Below are positions 9,132-18,773 of a stretch of DNA of 64,000 nt, one piece after another. Each line of letters begins with the position of its first letter. Positions within the stretch are counted from its first letter, which is position 1. Source of the DNA: Desulfobacula sp964636495 (lineage in GTDB: Bacteria > Desulfobacterota > Desulfobacteria > Desulfobacterales > Desulfobacteraceae); contig CAZWSL010000005.1 of NCBI GenBank assembly GCA_964636495.1, positions 1-64,000 of the forward strand. The letters are read 5' to 3'. Both the position numbers and the translations under genes were made by a program. A model generated the notes under the pieces. The model was not told the DNA's origin and searched no databases. It saw only the letters and a list, made by a program, of their open reading frames with translations.

Positions 9132-10805
9132 TTACAGCGCATCCCACCCACCATTGGCCAGAATGTATTTCCGCCCCGCTTTTAACGCACTCTGTACACG
9201 TATTAACTTTTTATGCTTTTCAGATTTCAGCACCATATTCCTGAAACACCTTTTTGCTTTCTCTATCCTGCCTGCCATCATGACCTCCATCTCTTCTGCC
9301 ACATCTGTCGGAGTCAACCTGCTTCCGTAATGAGGCGTCAACATGCCAAATATCAGAAGATTGAACATATCCGGATCAATTTTTTTTAAATTTACAAACC
9401 CTCTTTTAAACATGCCGCCTGGAATGATACTGTCGTTCTGCCAGGGTAACAGATAGTTAAAAAGTGCAGATGCAAATCTTGCATAGTCATAATAGGCAGA
9501 ACAATCACCTCCTCGTAAAAAAATAGGATGTATATCTCCGATATAAGTAACTGCTTCACAGTTTTTTTCTGTCGGCCAGGCAGCACTCTCTTTCCATCTT
9601 CCCCGAATCTGTGGCATGACGAACTCAGCCCATGTCATACCCAGCCCATAGATGTCAATGGATTCATTTGATACACCTGGTGCACCCCTGCAGAAATATT
9701 CCATTGGCCAGTATGTGGGAGTGCCTGATATGGCATCCGCCCCCCCCGCTTTGACGATTTTTATTTCCCTGCAAGCTCCAAAGTCACCCAGAAACACCCC
9801 TTTCTCATTGTAAAATATATTATCCGGTTTTACATCATTATGAATCAACTCCGCTTTATTGCAATTCACCAAATCCTTTGCAATCTTATATACCAAATAT
9901 CGTCCAATTAATTTTTTACTTCCCTTGCTCTCACCCGGCATGCCAATAACCTGAGAGATATCTCCTTCCATGGACTGCATCACGCCGTATATTTTCCCAC
10001 TGCCTCCCCCTTCTATTTTCTGCTTTATTCTCAGTCCGGATCTGGCATTTTTCATGTTTTTAATTTCTTGGGCAATATCACCTCTTTTGCTTATTGATGT
10101 TTTGGATTTATCAGTCAACTTCCCTTTTTCAAGTCCATATGATCTGTATACCGGACCGATTTTTTCTATTGTCCTGAACACTTTCACTCCTACAAGCGTG
10201 GCAGGACCTCTCATGGCCATTCCATACCTGAATTTACCGTATCCTCCCTGTCCCCTGGTACGGGTAACAATATAACATCCAGCTGGAAACGATTTCTTAT
10301 CCCCTATTATCGCAAATGCGAATCCACTGAACTCTTTGCCGATAAGAGCACTTTTATATTGTCTCTTATCGGTCCTGGTGATCATTTTTTTTAACTGCTC
10401 TGCCCACACTCTGTTAAATACCGGCTTCTCAATCCTTGACAATCTCCATTTCAGCTCACTTGAATCTTGCTGCTGGGAAGTGATCTCTACAGCCCTGCTC
10501 TTCAGTTTAGCTCCTGTCATATGAACCGTTAATATCTTATAGCGATCGTTCAGTATTCCTTTCTCACCTCCCTCCGCCTTTTTTTTTAACTCCTGCCTCA
10601 TCCACCTGTCGTTTTTTCCAGAGAAGCCCGTTTCAATCTCATATATACCCACTACTCCGGTATGCATTTTTTCATTCCATAACAGTCTGATCCAGAACTC
10701 CCCGTGATCGACAGTATCCTGATAAGATACCATGATTACGGTACAATACCCTCTCCCCTCACTAACCACATGATACTCAATACCATTATCAATAAGATTA
10801 TACAT
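9132..10805 (-). CDS. Orphan eukaryotic-type Ser/Thr protein kinase with unknown N-terminal domain
   Basis: This protein of about 557 residues starts at the ATG at 10805, preceded by a strong GGAGG. The first ~170 residues match nothing I recognise. The kinase fold follows in order: glycine loop (RGQGGYGKF), the lysine strand (VGVKVF), a Glu helix (AQEIKNM), catalytic loop HNDVKPDNIF, magnesium loop GDFGA, a GTPTYWPMEY activation segment and the structural Asp in SIDIYGLG. All catalytic residues appear present, so activity is expected. There is no membrane segment. No phosphatase, FHA or PASTA gene is adjacent, and the substrate is unknown. Confidence 0.85.
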   Translation of the reverse strand: MYNLIDNGIEYHVVSEGRGYCTVIMVSYQDTVDHGEFWIRLLWNEKMHTGVVGIYEIETGFSGKNDRWMRQELKKKAEGGEKGILNDRYKILTVHMTGAKLKSRAVEITSQQQDSSELKWRLSRIEKPVFNRVWAEQLKKMITRTDKRQYKSALIGKEFSGFAFAIIGDKKSFPAGCYIVTRTRGQGGYGKFRYGMAMRGPATLVGVKVFRTIEKIGPVYRSYGLEKGKLTDKSKTSISKRGDIAQEIKNMKNARSGLRIKQKIEGGGSGKIYGVMQSMEGDISQVIGMPGESKGSKKLIGRYLVYKIAKDLVNCNKAELIHNDVKPDNIFYNEKGVFLGDFGACREIKIVKAGGADAISGTPTYWPMEYFCRGAPGVSNESIDIYGLGMTWAEFVMPQIRGRWKESAAWPTEKNCEAVTYIGDIHPIFLRGGDCSAYYDYARFASALFNYLLPWQNDSIIPGGMFKRGFVNLKKIDPDMFNLLIFGMLTPHYGSRLTPTDVAEEMEVMMAGRIEKAKRCFRNMVLKSEKHKKLIRVQSALKAGRKYILANGGWDAL

Positions 10806-10884
10806 TTTAACCTCCATGTTTTTTCAGGAGTATGAAAGCGTCATTCTGCAGAAGCATTATCAAGGTTTTTTTGCTGTATGGCCC

Positions 10885-13236
10885 CTACTTTGTTTCATAT
10901 TGCACCTCTCCCTGCCGGTAACTCTTTTCAAATGCCAGGACAATACCGTTTTCATGCCATCCGGCTCCTAAATACTTTCCATCCCTGGTGACACTGCCAA
11001 AGAATATATTTTCAGGAATTTTAAAGGAGTGGGCCCTGTAGTGATGTTTGACTGCCTTATAATAATCTGTCCAGATAGGGGCAGCTGTTTTTCCACCGGT
11101 TCCCTGTTCCCCCATGGAATCACCATTGTCAAAGCCCACGTAAACCCCTGTCAAAAGATCAGGGGTAAATCCTATAAACCAGGCATCACGCATATTGTTA
11201 CTGGTTCCTGTCTTTCCGGCTACAGGAAGATTTGAAATTCTTGCGCGCCAGCCTGTACCACTCTGAACGCTCTGTTTCAGCAGATGAAGAATGATGTAGG
11301 CATTCTGGGGAGACATTGCCTCTTCAATCTGCGGGGGATTATCAAGGAGCAGTTCAAAGTTGCGATCATAGACAGATAAAACCACTCTTGGCTCCACATG
11401 GGTTCCCCCTCTGGGAAAGCTTGAATAGGCCCGGACCAGTTCCATAAGATTTGTTTCAGCAGCTCCCAGGCTTATGGACGGGACAGGCGGGAGGTGTGAC
11501 TCAATACCCATCCTGCGTGCCTGCAGGATAACCTCTTCAATACCGACCTGCTGGGCCAGACGGGCCGTCACCACATTTAAAGATTTGGTCATTGCCGTAC
11601 TGAGGAGAGTGGGCCCCTGGTAAGTTTCAGAGAAATTCATCGGCATCCATGGTTCTTCACGGTTTGACATCCCTATTAAAAGCGGCATGTCCATTATCAT
11701 TGATGCAGCTGTATAACCACTGGCCAGTGCAGCTGAAAACACCACTGGCTTAAAAAGTGATCCCGGCTGCCGAAAGGCCTGGGTAGCCCGGTTAAACTTG
11801 CTGTATCTATAATTGTACCCGCCAACAAGTGCCTTCACCTCTCCTGTCTGGACAGCCATTGAAAAAAGGGCTCCCTCTATTTCCGGCATGGGTGTGAGCA
11901 TGAGTTCAAGATCTGATTGGGAAACTTTTACAATTTTTGCATAAACCACATCTCCTGGCATCAGCACCTTTTCAACTCTGATCGGATTTTCAGATTCATT
12001 GCTGTCAGGCAGGGGATAGTCCGGGTTACGGTTCCATTTACCCTGGATTTTTCTAATGGTTCCTCTATACTCCCCCACCTTGACAGAGGCATTCATTCCT
12101 TTGCACTCCACCACTACCGCCTTTACCCACTCTCCCGGTTTAAACCGGAACAGCGGGGATTTTTTTTCTTCAAAGGCTGAATCAGATGATTCTCTCTCCT
12201 GCAGGCTGATCTGACCGAGAGGCAGAATATTTTTCCGTTTCAGTGCAAACTGTTCCAGTCTCTTTGAAAGCGCTTTTTCAGCCGCTGCCTGATGAGTGCG
12301 GTCAAAAGCAGTATAAATATTGAAACCGCCTTTATAAAGAGCTTCCTCCCCATAATAGGGCAGATATATTCCCCTGGCATTCAATGCCTCCCTGCTCAGA
12401 TGCTTAATCAGCCAGCGCCGGACCTCGGCCAGATAATAAGCTCCATGCTGCCAGGAGGGATCGCTCATGCGCCGGTACGTCAGCTCCTCTGCCAGAGCCT
12501 GCTGATATTGATCCCCTGTGATAAGATTCTCTGCAAGCATGCGATTCAGGACATAGTACTGCCGTTTTTTTGCTCTGTTCGGTGCTTTATGGGGATTTAA
12601 TCTTGAAGGTGCTTTAGGCAGTCCGGCAAGTAAAGCCGCTTCTGCCAGGGAGAGTGAAACAGCATGTTTATTAAAATAAATTCTGGCTGCAGCCTCCACT
12701 CCATAAGCACCGGAACCCATATAAATTTCATTCAGGTAGATGGTCAGGATCTGCTCTTTTGTCAGTATATTTTCAATCTGGCAGGCCAGGATTGCCTCTT
12801 TTATCTTTCGCTCATATCTTTTACTGTCAGACAGCAGAACATTTTTTACCACCTGCTGGGTTATGGTTGAACCGCCCTGTCCCACTGAATCTGTTTCAAC
12901 ATTGTATGATAAAGCCCTGAAAACAGCCCGGGGATCCACTCCGTCATGGATATAAAACGCACTGTCCTCGGCTGCTATAAATGCATTTTTCACATGATCC
13001 GGCAGATTTCCGGAATCAATGAAAAAACGGTTCTCCCTGAAGAAATAAGCCAGCACACTGCCATCTTTTGCATAGATTGTTGTTGTCAGAGGCGGCTGGT
13101 AGTTAATCAATCTATCAAGAGAAAGCCGGGGATAAAGCAGTGGAGATACAGCCGGTTCTGCGGCATGCAGCAATTCCGGAAGAGCTGCCAAAAGACAGCA
13201 GCCGAAAAAAATATTGATAAAAATCTGTCTAAGCAT
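10885..13236 (-). CDS. mrcA: Class A penicillin-binding protein (bifunctional transglycosylase/transpeptidase)
   Basis: This 783-residue protein has an N-terminal signal/anchor. The GT51 transglycosylase domain shows EDSAFYIHDGVD (catalytic Glu) and GGSTITQQVVKN. A central OB-like insertion follows, then the transpeptidase domain with SxxK as GSLFKP, SxN as KSLNVV and KTGTSNN. It polymerises and crosslinks peptidoglycan at the inner membrane. Its start overlaps the end of the upstream 288-residue gene by eight bases. The gene symbol is assigned by overall PBP1A-like architecture only. Confidence 0.92.
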   Translation of the reverse strand: MLRQIFINIFFGCCLLAALPELLHAAEPAVSPLLYPRLSLDRLINYQPPLTTTIYAKDGSVLAYFFRENRFFIDSGNLPDHVKNAFIAAEDSAFYIHDGVDPRAVFRALSYNVETDSVGQGGSTITQQVVKNVLLSDSKRYERKIKEAILACQIENILTKEQILTIYLNEIYMGSGAYGVEAAARIYFNKHAVSLSLAEAALLAGLPKAPSRLNPHKAPNRAKKRQYYVLNRMLAENLITGDQYQQALAEELTYRRMSDPSWQHGAYYLAEVRRWLIKHLSREALNARGIYLPYYGEEALYKGGFNIYTAFDRTHQAAAEKALSKRLEQFALKRKNILPLGQISLQERESSDSAFEEKKSPLFRFKPGEWVKAVVVECKGMNASVKVGEYRGTIRKIQGKWNRNPDYPLPDSNESENPIRVEKVLMPGDVVYAKIVKVSQSDLELMLTPMPEIEGALFSMAVQTGEVKALVGGYNYRYSKFNRATQAFRQPGSLFKPVVFSAALASGYTAASMIMDMPLLIGMSNREEPWMPMNFSETYQGPTLLSTAMTKSLNVVTARLAQQVGIEEVILQARRMGIESHLPPVPSISLGAAETNLMELVRAYSSFPRGGTHVEPRVVLSVYDRNFELLLDNPPQIEEAMSPQNAYIILHLLKQSVQSGTGWRARISNLPVAGKTGTSNNMRDAWFIGFTPDLLTGVYVGFDNGDSMGEQGTGGKTAAPIWTDYYKAVKHHYRAHSFKIPENIFFGSVTRDGKYLGAGWHENGIVLAFEKSYRQGEVQYETK

Positions 13237-14095
13237 TGGTAAAGCGGTAGGAGACCATATCCAGCAGATCAGAGACCCTGCGCAGATTCATGATTTGAGA
13301 TATATTCACGGGTTGATTCAGCTGCAGTGTAAAGATGAGCTGTCCTGGATATTCAAAAAAATTTTTCAAAACTGAGAGTGCTTCAATGGAGTCACTATTG
13401 TTCTTTTTTCTGGCTGTATCAAAAGCCAGGTGAACAGCTTGTTCCATAAATTCCCTTAGTTTATAAAGTTTTTCTGAATAACTTTCTGCAAAAGTCTTCA
13501 GCAGTGCCTTATCCTCATATTTTAAATCCACGGCCTGGATCTGCAGAGTTTCAAGTTCCATACCGAGAATTTTTTCCGGATAAAACTGATTCAACACAAG
13601 TTTAAGCTGCAGTCTCCCCCAATACGCATTATTTAATATCAATTTTTTTATATCAAGATAATGTTTTAAGGGATCGAAAAAAAACTCCAGCTGCAGGGAC
13701 ATTTTTCTCGTGTAAAGATTGAAAAAATTGAATTCTTCTGATGTATTGACTCTATAGCCTGGAATGTGATGAAACTGGATACCATCCATTTTAAAAGTCA
13801 TGTAATCGGAATTCATGGGAAATTTAAACGTGTTGTCCAGAAAAATCCGGTCAACTCCGATACGATACCCTGAAGCTGTCCTTATCTCAGCCTGGTGCAG
13901 GACAATATCCAGATGTAAAAGCCTTGTTTCAAGAGACTGCCAGCTGATATCTGCCCCATGGATATTTTCTCCAGCTTCTTTTTTAAGCCGGGTGTCAATA
14001 TATGCAGTCAGGTATTGCTCTGACACCATAATGCAGATGCAGGCCAGTAGGGTGACAGCCAGAAACAGATTTAATTTGGATAGTATTGAACGCAT
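13229..14095 (-). CDS. Membrane-anchored periplasmic protein of unknown function, coupled to the PBP gene
   Basis: This 288-residue protein has one N-terminal membrane helix (residues about 9-26). The rest is periplasmic, with beta strands alternating with helices, somewhat like AsmA-type proteins, although I cannot confirm the family. A long helical stretch lies at about residues 195-235. The stop overlaps the PBP start by eight bases, so it is probably translated with the cell-wall synthase and may assist it (inference). Confidence 0.6.
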   Translation of the reverse strand: MRSILSKLNLFLAVTLLACICIMVSEQYLTAYIDTRLKKEAGENIHGADISWQSLETRLLHLDIVLHQAEIRTASGYRIGVDRIFLDNTFKFPMNSDYMTFKMDGIQFHHIPGYRVNTSEEFNFFNLYTRKMSLQLEFFFDPLKHYLDIKKLILNNAYWGRLQLKLVLNQFYPEKILGMELETLQIQAVDLKYEDKALLKTFAESYSEKLYKLREFMEQAVHLAFDTARKKNNSDSIEALSVLKNFFEYPGQLIFTLQLNQPVNISQIMNLRRVSDLLDMVSYRFTNA

Positions 14096-14209
14096 TTGCC
14101 TCTCAATATTAAGTTAAGAAATTCCTTTTTGTCAAGAAAAGTATCATAACCTCCTGATTGAATTCAAGAAGCAGCGCATAAACTGAAAGAGAGACAGCCG
14201 TTAATGCAC

Positions 14210-14238
14210 TTGACAGAACCTGTCAAATTATATATAAA
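14210..14238 (+). promoter_or_regulatory. Sigma-70 promoter with overlapping inverted repeat, universal stress gene
   Basis: TTGACA (14210-14215) is followed after 17 bases by TATAAA (14233-14238). The -35 hexamer is part of a perfect inverted repeat TTGACAG-AAC-CTGTCAA (14210-14226), which suggests a repressor or regulator site over the promoter. The start codon of the Usp gene is 37 bases beyond the -10. Confidence 0.7.
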
Positions 14239-14274
14239 TTCGACACTTTAATAAAATAAACAGGAGCAGTCAAA

Positions 14275-14808
14275 ATGATTCAACCGATTAAAAACATCCT
14301 CTTTGCATCTGATCTTTCCGTTGAAATGAAATGGGTATTTCAGAAAGCAGCAACACTGGCTGCCTGCCAGTCAGCAAAAATTATCATTCTCCATGTGATG
14401 GAGGAAAAATCATACGCTGATACACAGAGATTGATGGCTCTAAGCGGAAAGCTGCACAACAATGTAAAATCTGAAAAAAAAGAAAGCGCCCGTAAATCCC
14501 TTATCGGTAAAAATATTGAAGCGCTCAAAATTCGCCAGGCTATAGGTGCTTTTTTTGGAAACAGTGATACCATAGATAATGCTTCTGATGATGACTCTTT
14601 GATTAAGAAAATAATTGTTTCAGAAGGACGTTCAATTGCCGATGAAATCACCTCAACTGTTATCGATGAAAAATGCGGCATGATTGTAATGGGAATAAAA
14701 CGTCATGGACTTCTTGCAGAAGCCATGGGGACCCATGTGGTCAGAAAGATTCTAAGGCGTTCTCCTGTTCCGGTTCTTACGGTTCCAGTCAAAGATGACG
14801 ACGATTAA
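14275..14808 (+). CDS. Universal stress protein (UspA family)
   Basis: This 177-residue single Usp domain has an N-terminal strand (IKNILFASDLS), a central IIILHVMEE strand and a C-terminal nucleotide-binding-type segment with MIVMGIKRHG and the VPVLTVPV ending. The usual G-2x-G-9x-G(S/T) loop is partly changed (the segment reads KRHGLLAEAMGTHVVRKIL), so ATP binding is uncertain. CAGGAG precedes the ATG and a strong promoter lies upstream. It is transcribed singly, convergent with the peptidase gene. Confidence 0.9.
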   Translation: MIQPIKNILFASDLSVEMKWVFQKAATLAACQSAKIIILHVMEEKSYADTQRLMALSGKLHNNVKSEKKESARKSLIGKNIEALKIRQAIGAFFGNSDTIDNASDDDSLIKKIIVSEGRSIADEITSTVIDEKCGMIVMGIKRHGLLAEAMGTHVVRKILRRSPVPVLTVPVKDDDD

Positions 14809-14850
14809 CCTGAACTGACTGTCAGCCTTCTCTTTATGGTACAACTGCTG

Positions 14851-14871
14851 CAGTCTGGTTTTGACAGACTG
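14851..14871. terminator. Possible bidirectional terminator hairpin
   Basis: CAGTCTG (14851-14857) and CAGACTG (14865-14871) form a 7-bp stem with a 7-base loop, between two convergent genes. The T tract is short (GTTTC), so termination strength is doubtful. Confidence 0.35.
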
Positions 14872-14910
14872 TTTCAACAGAGCTGTTTCCAGATCTTCTG
14901 GCTTATTTCT

Positions 14911-16491
14911 CTATCCATGACATCGAATCAGATGATCAATCAACAGAGGAGTACAATGAAACAGGTCAGGTTTGTATACTCTTTCAGAGGGTTTGTGCAG
15001 GTCTTTTCCCCATGGCCCCAGATTGATGCAGTCCATGGAAATATTTTTAATCTGATCAAAGGGAATATCGTAGATTTCAGGCCATCCCATCATGTTGCAC
15101 ATGGGTATGTTAATGCTGGAACAGCGGATATAGCTTAAATCAGATATCCCGTTAAAATAAGATTTACTGTCATACTTCTGATTCCATTTATCAAGGGCAA
15201 ATGACTCCACCATCTTATGCAGTTTTTCTGGTGACCGGTTGGTGACACCTGGATAGTATGGCGGACAGAATCCCACAATCACCACAGGATGCTGCAGGTT
15301 TATCGAATCAAGGTGCCGTGCCATGGTTTCTTCAAAATTTTCCGGATTATCCGACCCTTTGAACTGTGATACTGCCTTTAGCTGACCATAGGTCATAACT
15401 TCAGGGCGCCACTTAAATTCACTCCCTGAGCGACTGCTCTCTGCAGAGAATATCTGCCTTTTTCTATTCACCTTTTTAATATAATTGCCCAGTTCTTCCC
15501 TGCACAGGTTAACCATCCACTCCAGCACCTTGTCAGGCCCGGTCTGAAAACTGAGCACATTGAGTATCCCGTAGCAGCTGCCGGGAAATGAGATATCATA
15601 CTGCTTTTTGACATCTCTTAAGTACACCCAGGTCGGGGGAACACTCACTTCGTTTGCGATATAATCTGTAATCTCCTCTGAGAGATCACTCCTGGCGGCA
15701 ATTTCTGCCATGATCCCAGTGGGATTAATACCCTCCAGCACTTCTCCAGCATGGGCCATCACACCCTTTACATAGACAAACAGGTTGAGTTTTGCAATGG
15801 ATCCCTGATAGATGACACCATCTTCAGGATGCAGGCGCTGATGCGGTTCGGAATTTACAGCAAGGCAAAAATCCAGGCCATGAAGCGCCTTAAGATGATT
15901 CAGCAGAAAAACAGCCTCCCGCATGCCCGATGAAAGGGTTTCTTCATCCGGAAGTGCCAGAAGAATGATTGAGGGCATAAGGGCAAGCTCTTCCCTGGTA
16001 TAACCTGCGTATGTTTCAAACAGGGCAAACTGGATGGCCGCGCCTCCTTTCATATCTGCAGCCCCCCTTCCAAAAAGCCAGTCACCTGATTTCAGATCAC
16101 TGCAAGCCTCTTCATCCAGCAGAGTGTCATCGGACCGGAATGCTTTTTCAAGGGCAGGCAGATCAAGGGAAATATCCTTATAAGATCCATAATTATCACT
16201 GGTCACAACGTCACAGTGATGCATCAGGACAATAGTTTTTACAGATCCTCCACGGATCATTGCCCAGTTCACCCGGCGTTTGAGCACATCATTTTCAATA
16301 CCCCAGGTGCCAAAATGATCTGGATTTTGAATAAAATAGGGACGCTTTTCAACCCGGGTTTTGAAAAAACTCTCCACCAGGGTTTCACCAGGAGAGTTTG
16401 TAAAGCTGGGAATCCTGCAGTATTCAACAAGAATTTCAAAAATTTTTTTTTCAAGATATCTATTATCTCTAATAGAGGGCTGTCGTGACAA
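14911..16491 (-). CDS. M20-family peptidase/deacylase, RocB-like
   Basis: This 526-residue metallohydrolase has M20 features: HHCDVVTSDNYG (HxD zinc motif), GRGAADMKGG with the second zinc Asp, and ALPDEETLSSG carrying the catalytic Glu pair. The length and the extended insert resemble RocB, a protein linked with arginine degradation. The start is a TTG at 16491 with AAGGAATT seven bases before it. It lies downstream of, and in the same direction as, the enolase-superfamily gene. The substrate is unknown; an N-acylated or peptide-linked amino acid is plausible. Confidence 0.8.
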   Translation of the reverse strand: MSRQPSIRDNRYLEKKIFEILVEYCRIPSFTNSPGETLVESFFKTRVEKRPYFIQNPDHFGTWGIENDVLKRRVNWAMIRGGSVKTIVLMHHCDVVTSDNYGSYKDISLDLPALEKAFRSDDTLLDEEACSDLKSGDWLFGRGAADMKGGAAIQFALFETYAGYTREELALMPSIILLALPDEETLSSGMREAVFLLNHLKALHGLDFCLAVNSEPHQRLHPEDGVIYQGSIAKLNLFVYVKGVMAHAGEVLEGINPTGIMAEIAARSDLSEEITDYIANEVSVPPTWVYLRDVKKQYDISFPGSCYGILNVLSFQTGPDKVLEWMVNLCREELGNYIKKVNRKRQIFSAESSRSGSEFKWRPEVMTYGQLKAVSQFKGSDNPENFEETMARHLDSINLQHPVVIVGFCPPYYPGVTNRSPEKLHKMVESFALDKWNQKYDSKSYFNGISDLSYIRCSSINIPMCNMMGWPEIYDIPFDQIKNISMDCINLGPWGKDLHKPSERVYKPDLFHCTPLLIDHLIRCHG

Positions 16492-16774
16492 TTTACAATT
16501 CCTTTTTAAAAACAGATTATTTCAGGCACCATCTTTTCAGATTATCCATTTCATGGATTCTCACAGTGAGAGATCAAAGCAGTGATCTGAAAAAAGAGTT
16601 GTTCCGCCGATCCCTGTACCGCCATCACTGGTTGTAATCCTGACCATTGTTAACGTTTCATACAGTTCTCCCATGTCTGAAGCACATCAAAGGCGTTCAA
16701 TCCTGGGGCCGACAACAAATAGAGATGCAGATACGATTTCAAGTGGATCCAGGCATCCTCACTTTTAAAATTTT

Positions 16775-17956
16775 TCAGTTCAGTGGCAGGCGTTTGAAAC
16801 AACCTGGTTTATCTGGATTAAAAAAATGATCTATCGGACCATTATCAATATAGTGTTTATGCCATCTTTTTAAAGCCACAGGATCGAGTTCCACCCCTAA
16901 TCCGGCTCCCTCGGGTACTGTGACCACATTATCTGTCTGCCGGAACGGACCTCCTTTGATCACATCTGCTATCTGCCATCTGAAAAGAGACTGGCTTGGT
17001 TCGTAAAGCCACGGCATGGCAGCGGTCACATGTAAATATGCTGCTGTACAGATACCGGCATCTCCACTGTAACACCAGAAACCCACCCCCATTGCCTCGC
17101 ATGCACCGATAAAACGGATGGCCCGGTTTATCCCTCCCAGCACTGCAAAATTGACTACAATATTATCAGGCACACCCAGCGCAACTGCTCTGCGTATATC
17201 TGGAACATGGGTTGAAAATGGTATGCTTGAGTGCTGGCGCAGTTTAACCATTTCTTCAAAAGTAGCAACAGGGTCTTCATAATTCTGAATATTATACTGT
17301 TCTATCTCCCGCAGAATTCTGCGGGCTGTTGACAGAGACCACTGCATGTTGGAATCCAGCCTGATAATGGCTTCAGGACCAAGGGCATGCCGCAGGGCCT
17401 TTACGGTGTCGATTTCCAACTGGGGATCTCCCTGAATCAATTTGCCTTCAAAAACAGTAGAGCCGTGTGTCTCTTTCATCTTAACACAGTAGTCTGCCAC
17501 AGCTTCAGGATCCATTTCACCGCCGGCATTGTTTTGTAGAACTCTGTAGCCAAAATATTCTGAAAATGGAATCTCTTTTCTTACGGCACCTCCCAGCAGC
17601 TGGTACAGAGGCTGATTCCAAGCTTTGCCCCTGATATCCCACAAAGCGATTTCCAAACTGCCAAAAGCGGTAACAGCAGCACTGTCATCTGTATTCTGGA
17701 CAATCTGCCAGGGAGGCACACAGACATTTTCAGCACCGGCTATATCCAGGGGATCTCTGTTAATCAATCTTTTTGAAAGCTCCTGTACAGCCTGTGCCAG
17801 ATGCGCAGAAGGAGCTTCGCCCAGGCCGGTCACGCCTTCATTTGTCTTTATTTCAATAATGGCTTTGGACGTACCCGGATAATATCCCCCAGTCCATAAC
17901 ATAGGTGCTTCCAAAGGAATATTAACCGGTGTAACTATAACTTCTGTAATTTTCAT
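16775..17956 (-). CDS. Enolase-superfamily dehydratase/racemase (mandelate racemase/MLE type)
   Basis: This protein of about 393 residues starts at the ATG at 17956, seven bases after GAGAGG; a second ATG at 17962 lies too close to that site. The N-terminal capping domain is followed by the barrel with metal-ligand candidates Asp in IIRLDSNMQ, Glu in NYEDPV and a His in PFSTHVPD, then the C-terminal GPGLGVELDP. The usual KxK motif reads EGK, so the first Lys is lost. Glucarate-dehydratase-like members and betaine racemases both belong to this superfamily. A sigma-54 type promoter lies about 250 bases upstream. Confidence 0.8.
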   Translation of the reverse strand: MKITEVIVTPVNIPLEAPMLWTGGYYPGTSKAIIEIKTNEGVTGLGEAPSAHLAQAVQELSKRLINRDPLDIAGAENVCVPPWQIVQNTDDSAAVTAFGSLEIALWDIRGKAWNQPLYQLLGGAVRKEIPFSEYFGYRVLQNNAGGEMDPEAVADYCVKMKETHGSTVFEGKLIQGDPQLEIDTVKALRHALGPEAIIRLDSNMQWSLSTARRILREIEQYNIQNYEDPVATFEEMVKLRQHSSIPFSTHVPDIRRAVALGVPDNIVVNFAVLGGINRAIRFIGACEAMGVGFWCYSGDAGICTAAYLHVTAAMPWLYEPSQSLFRWQIADVIKGGPFRQTDNVVTVPEGAGLGVELDPVALKRWHKHYIDNGPIDHFFNPDKPGCFKRLPLN

Positions 17957-18208
17957 AGTCATCCTCTCTAACCGCCACAGAGCGGGTTTAATCTGTTTTT
18001 TACCTGTCCGTACCTCACCCGATTAAAGACGGTTATAAAACAATTTCAATTTAAATCACTTCCTGCTGATGCAGTGGTTGACCCTTCAACAGATGCAGGC
18101 CTGTCTGCATTCATTCCGGGACAGAATTTCAGCTGTTATTTTCAGCTCCTTCTGATTCTTTGTCAAGGGTTTAAGTTTTACATGCATCTTTTCCTTTTAT
18201 CCTGTATA

Positions 18209-18224
18209 AGCGAAAAAAATGCCA
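18209..18224 (-). promoter_or_regulatory. Sigma-54 -24/-12 element facing the enolase-superfamily gene
   Basis: On the minus strand the bases read TGGCATTTTTTTCGCT. GG and GC are separated by exactly ten bases, as in the TGGCAC-N5-TTGCW consensus. It points towards the enolase gene about 250 bases away. The nearby sigma-54 activator gene supports it. Confidence 0.6.
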
Positions 18225-18590
18225 GATATCTATTATAGAAATTTTTTTTTAGTGATTTGATATTAATATATTTTTTAAAATTCAATGATAGAAATCAACA
18301 ACAGAAAATTAAAAATGTTAACTGGTTTTAAAAAAACTTAAAAATTTTTTAAAAATTATAAAAAAATTTTACACCGTTCCATCTGAAGCAGACATTTTAT
18401 GGGAAATCAGATCAATTTTACATTGATAAAAACAGATATATTTTATGCTGTCATACATCTGCTGAATGTTATCACTTCTAAATTATCTTACTAAATTATT
18501 TTATGTTACAGCCGTTTGCAGAAAAAAATTATTTTTTTGCCTGAACCTCACTGGTATAATAAAAACACTTTGCCATATATCGGGAATGAG

Positions 18591-18606
18591 TGGTACATTT
18601 TTAGCA
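18591..18606 (+). promoter_or_regulatory. Sigma-54 -24/-12 element facing the cyclodeaminase gene
   Basis: TGGTACATTTTTAGCA has GG-N10-GC spacing and matches most of the TGGCAC-N5-TTGCW consensus. The cyclodeaminase start is 168 bases downstream. It forms a divergent pair with the element at 18209-18224. Confidence 0.6.
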
Positions 18607-18773
18607 ATTACTGTTCACAGACAATTTAGACAGTCAGGCACACACTTAAAAAACAGTGGATATATTCAGATAATAGCGTGTGAGTTTACTTTAATTTTAA
18701 ACTGCTGCTGATTTTCAGCACAGCAGACAACATATAATCCAGGGCCATAAACATTAAATAAAAAGGAAACAAT

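Larger units (their letters stand above)
17963..18773. other. Divergent, very AT-rich intergenic region with two sigma-54 type promoters
   Basis: About 810 bases separate the divergent enolase and cyclodeaminase genes. I see no convincing gene in it. An 81-codon frame at 18466 lacks a ribosome site and domain. A stretch near 18240-18375 consists of A and T runs, which would favour DNA bending between an upstream activator site and the two -24/-12 elements annotated separately. Confidence 0.6.

Noticed and set aside
8795..10805. Integrated element at the tRNA-Ser pair carrying the kinase gene
   Set aside because: I found no integrase and no repeated tRNA 3' end downstream, so only proximity supports it.
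18466..18711. 81-codon Cys-containing frame in the AT-rich intergenic region
   Set aside because: No ribosome site or domain, and the -24/-12 element at 18591 lies inside it.
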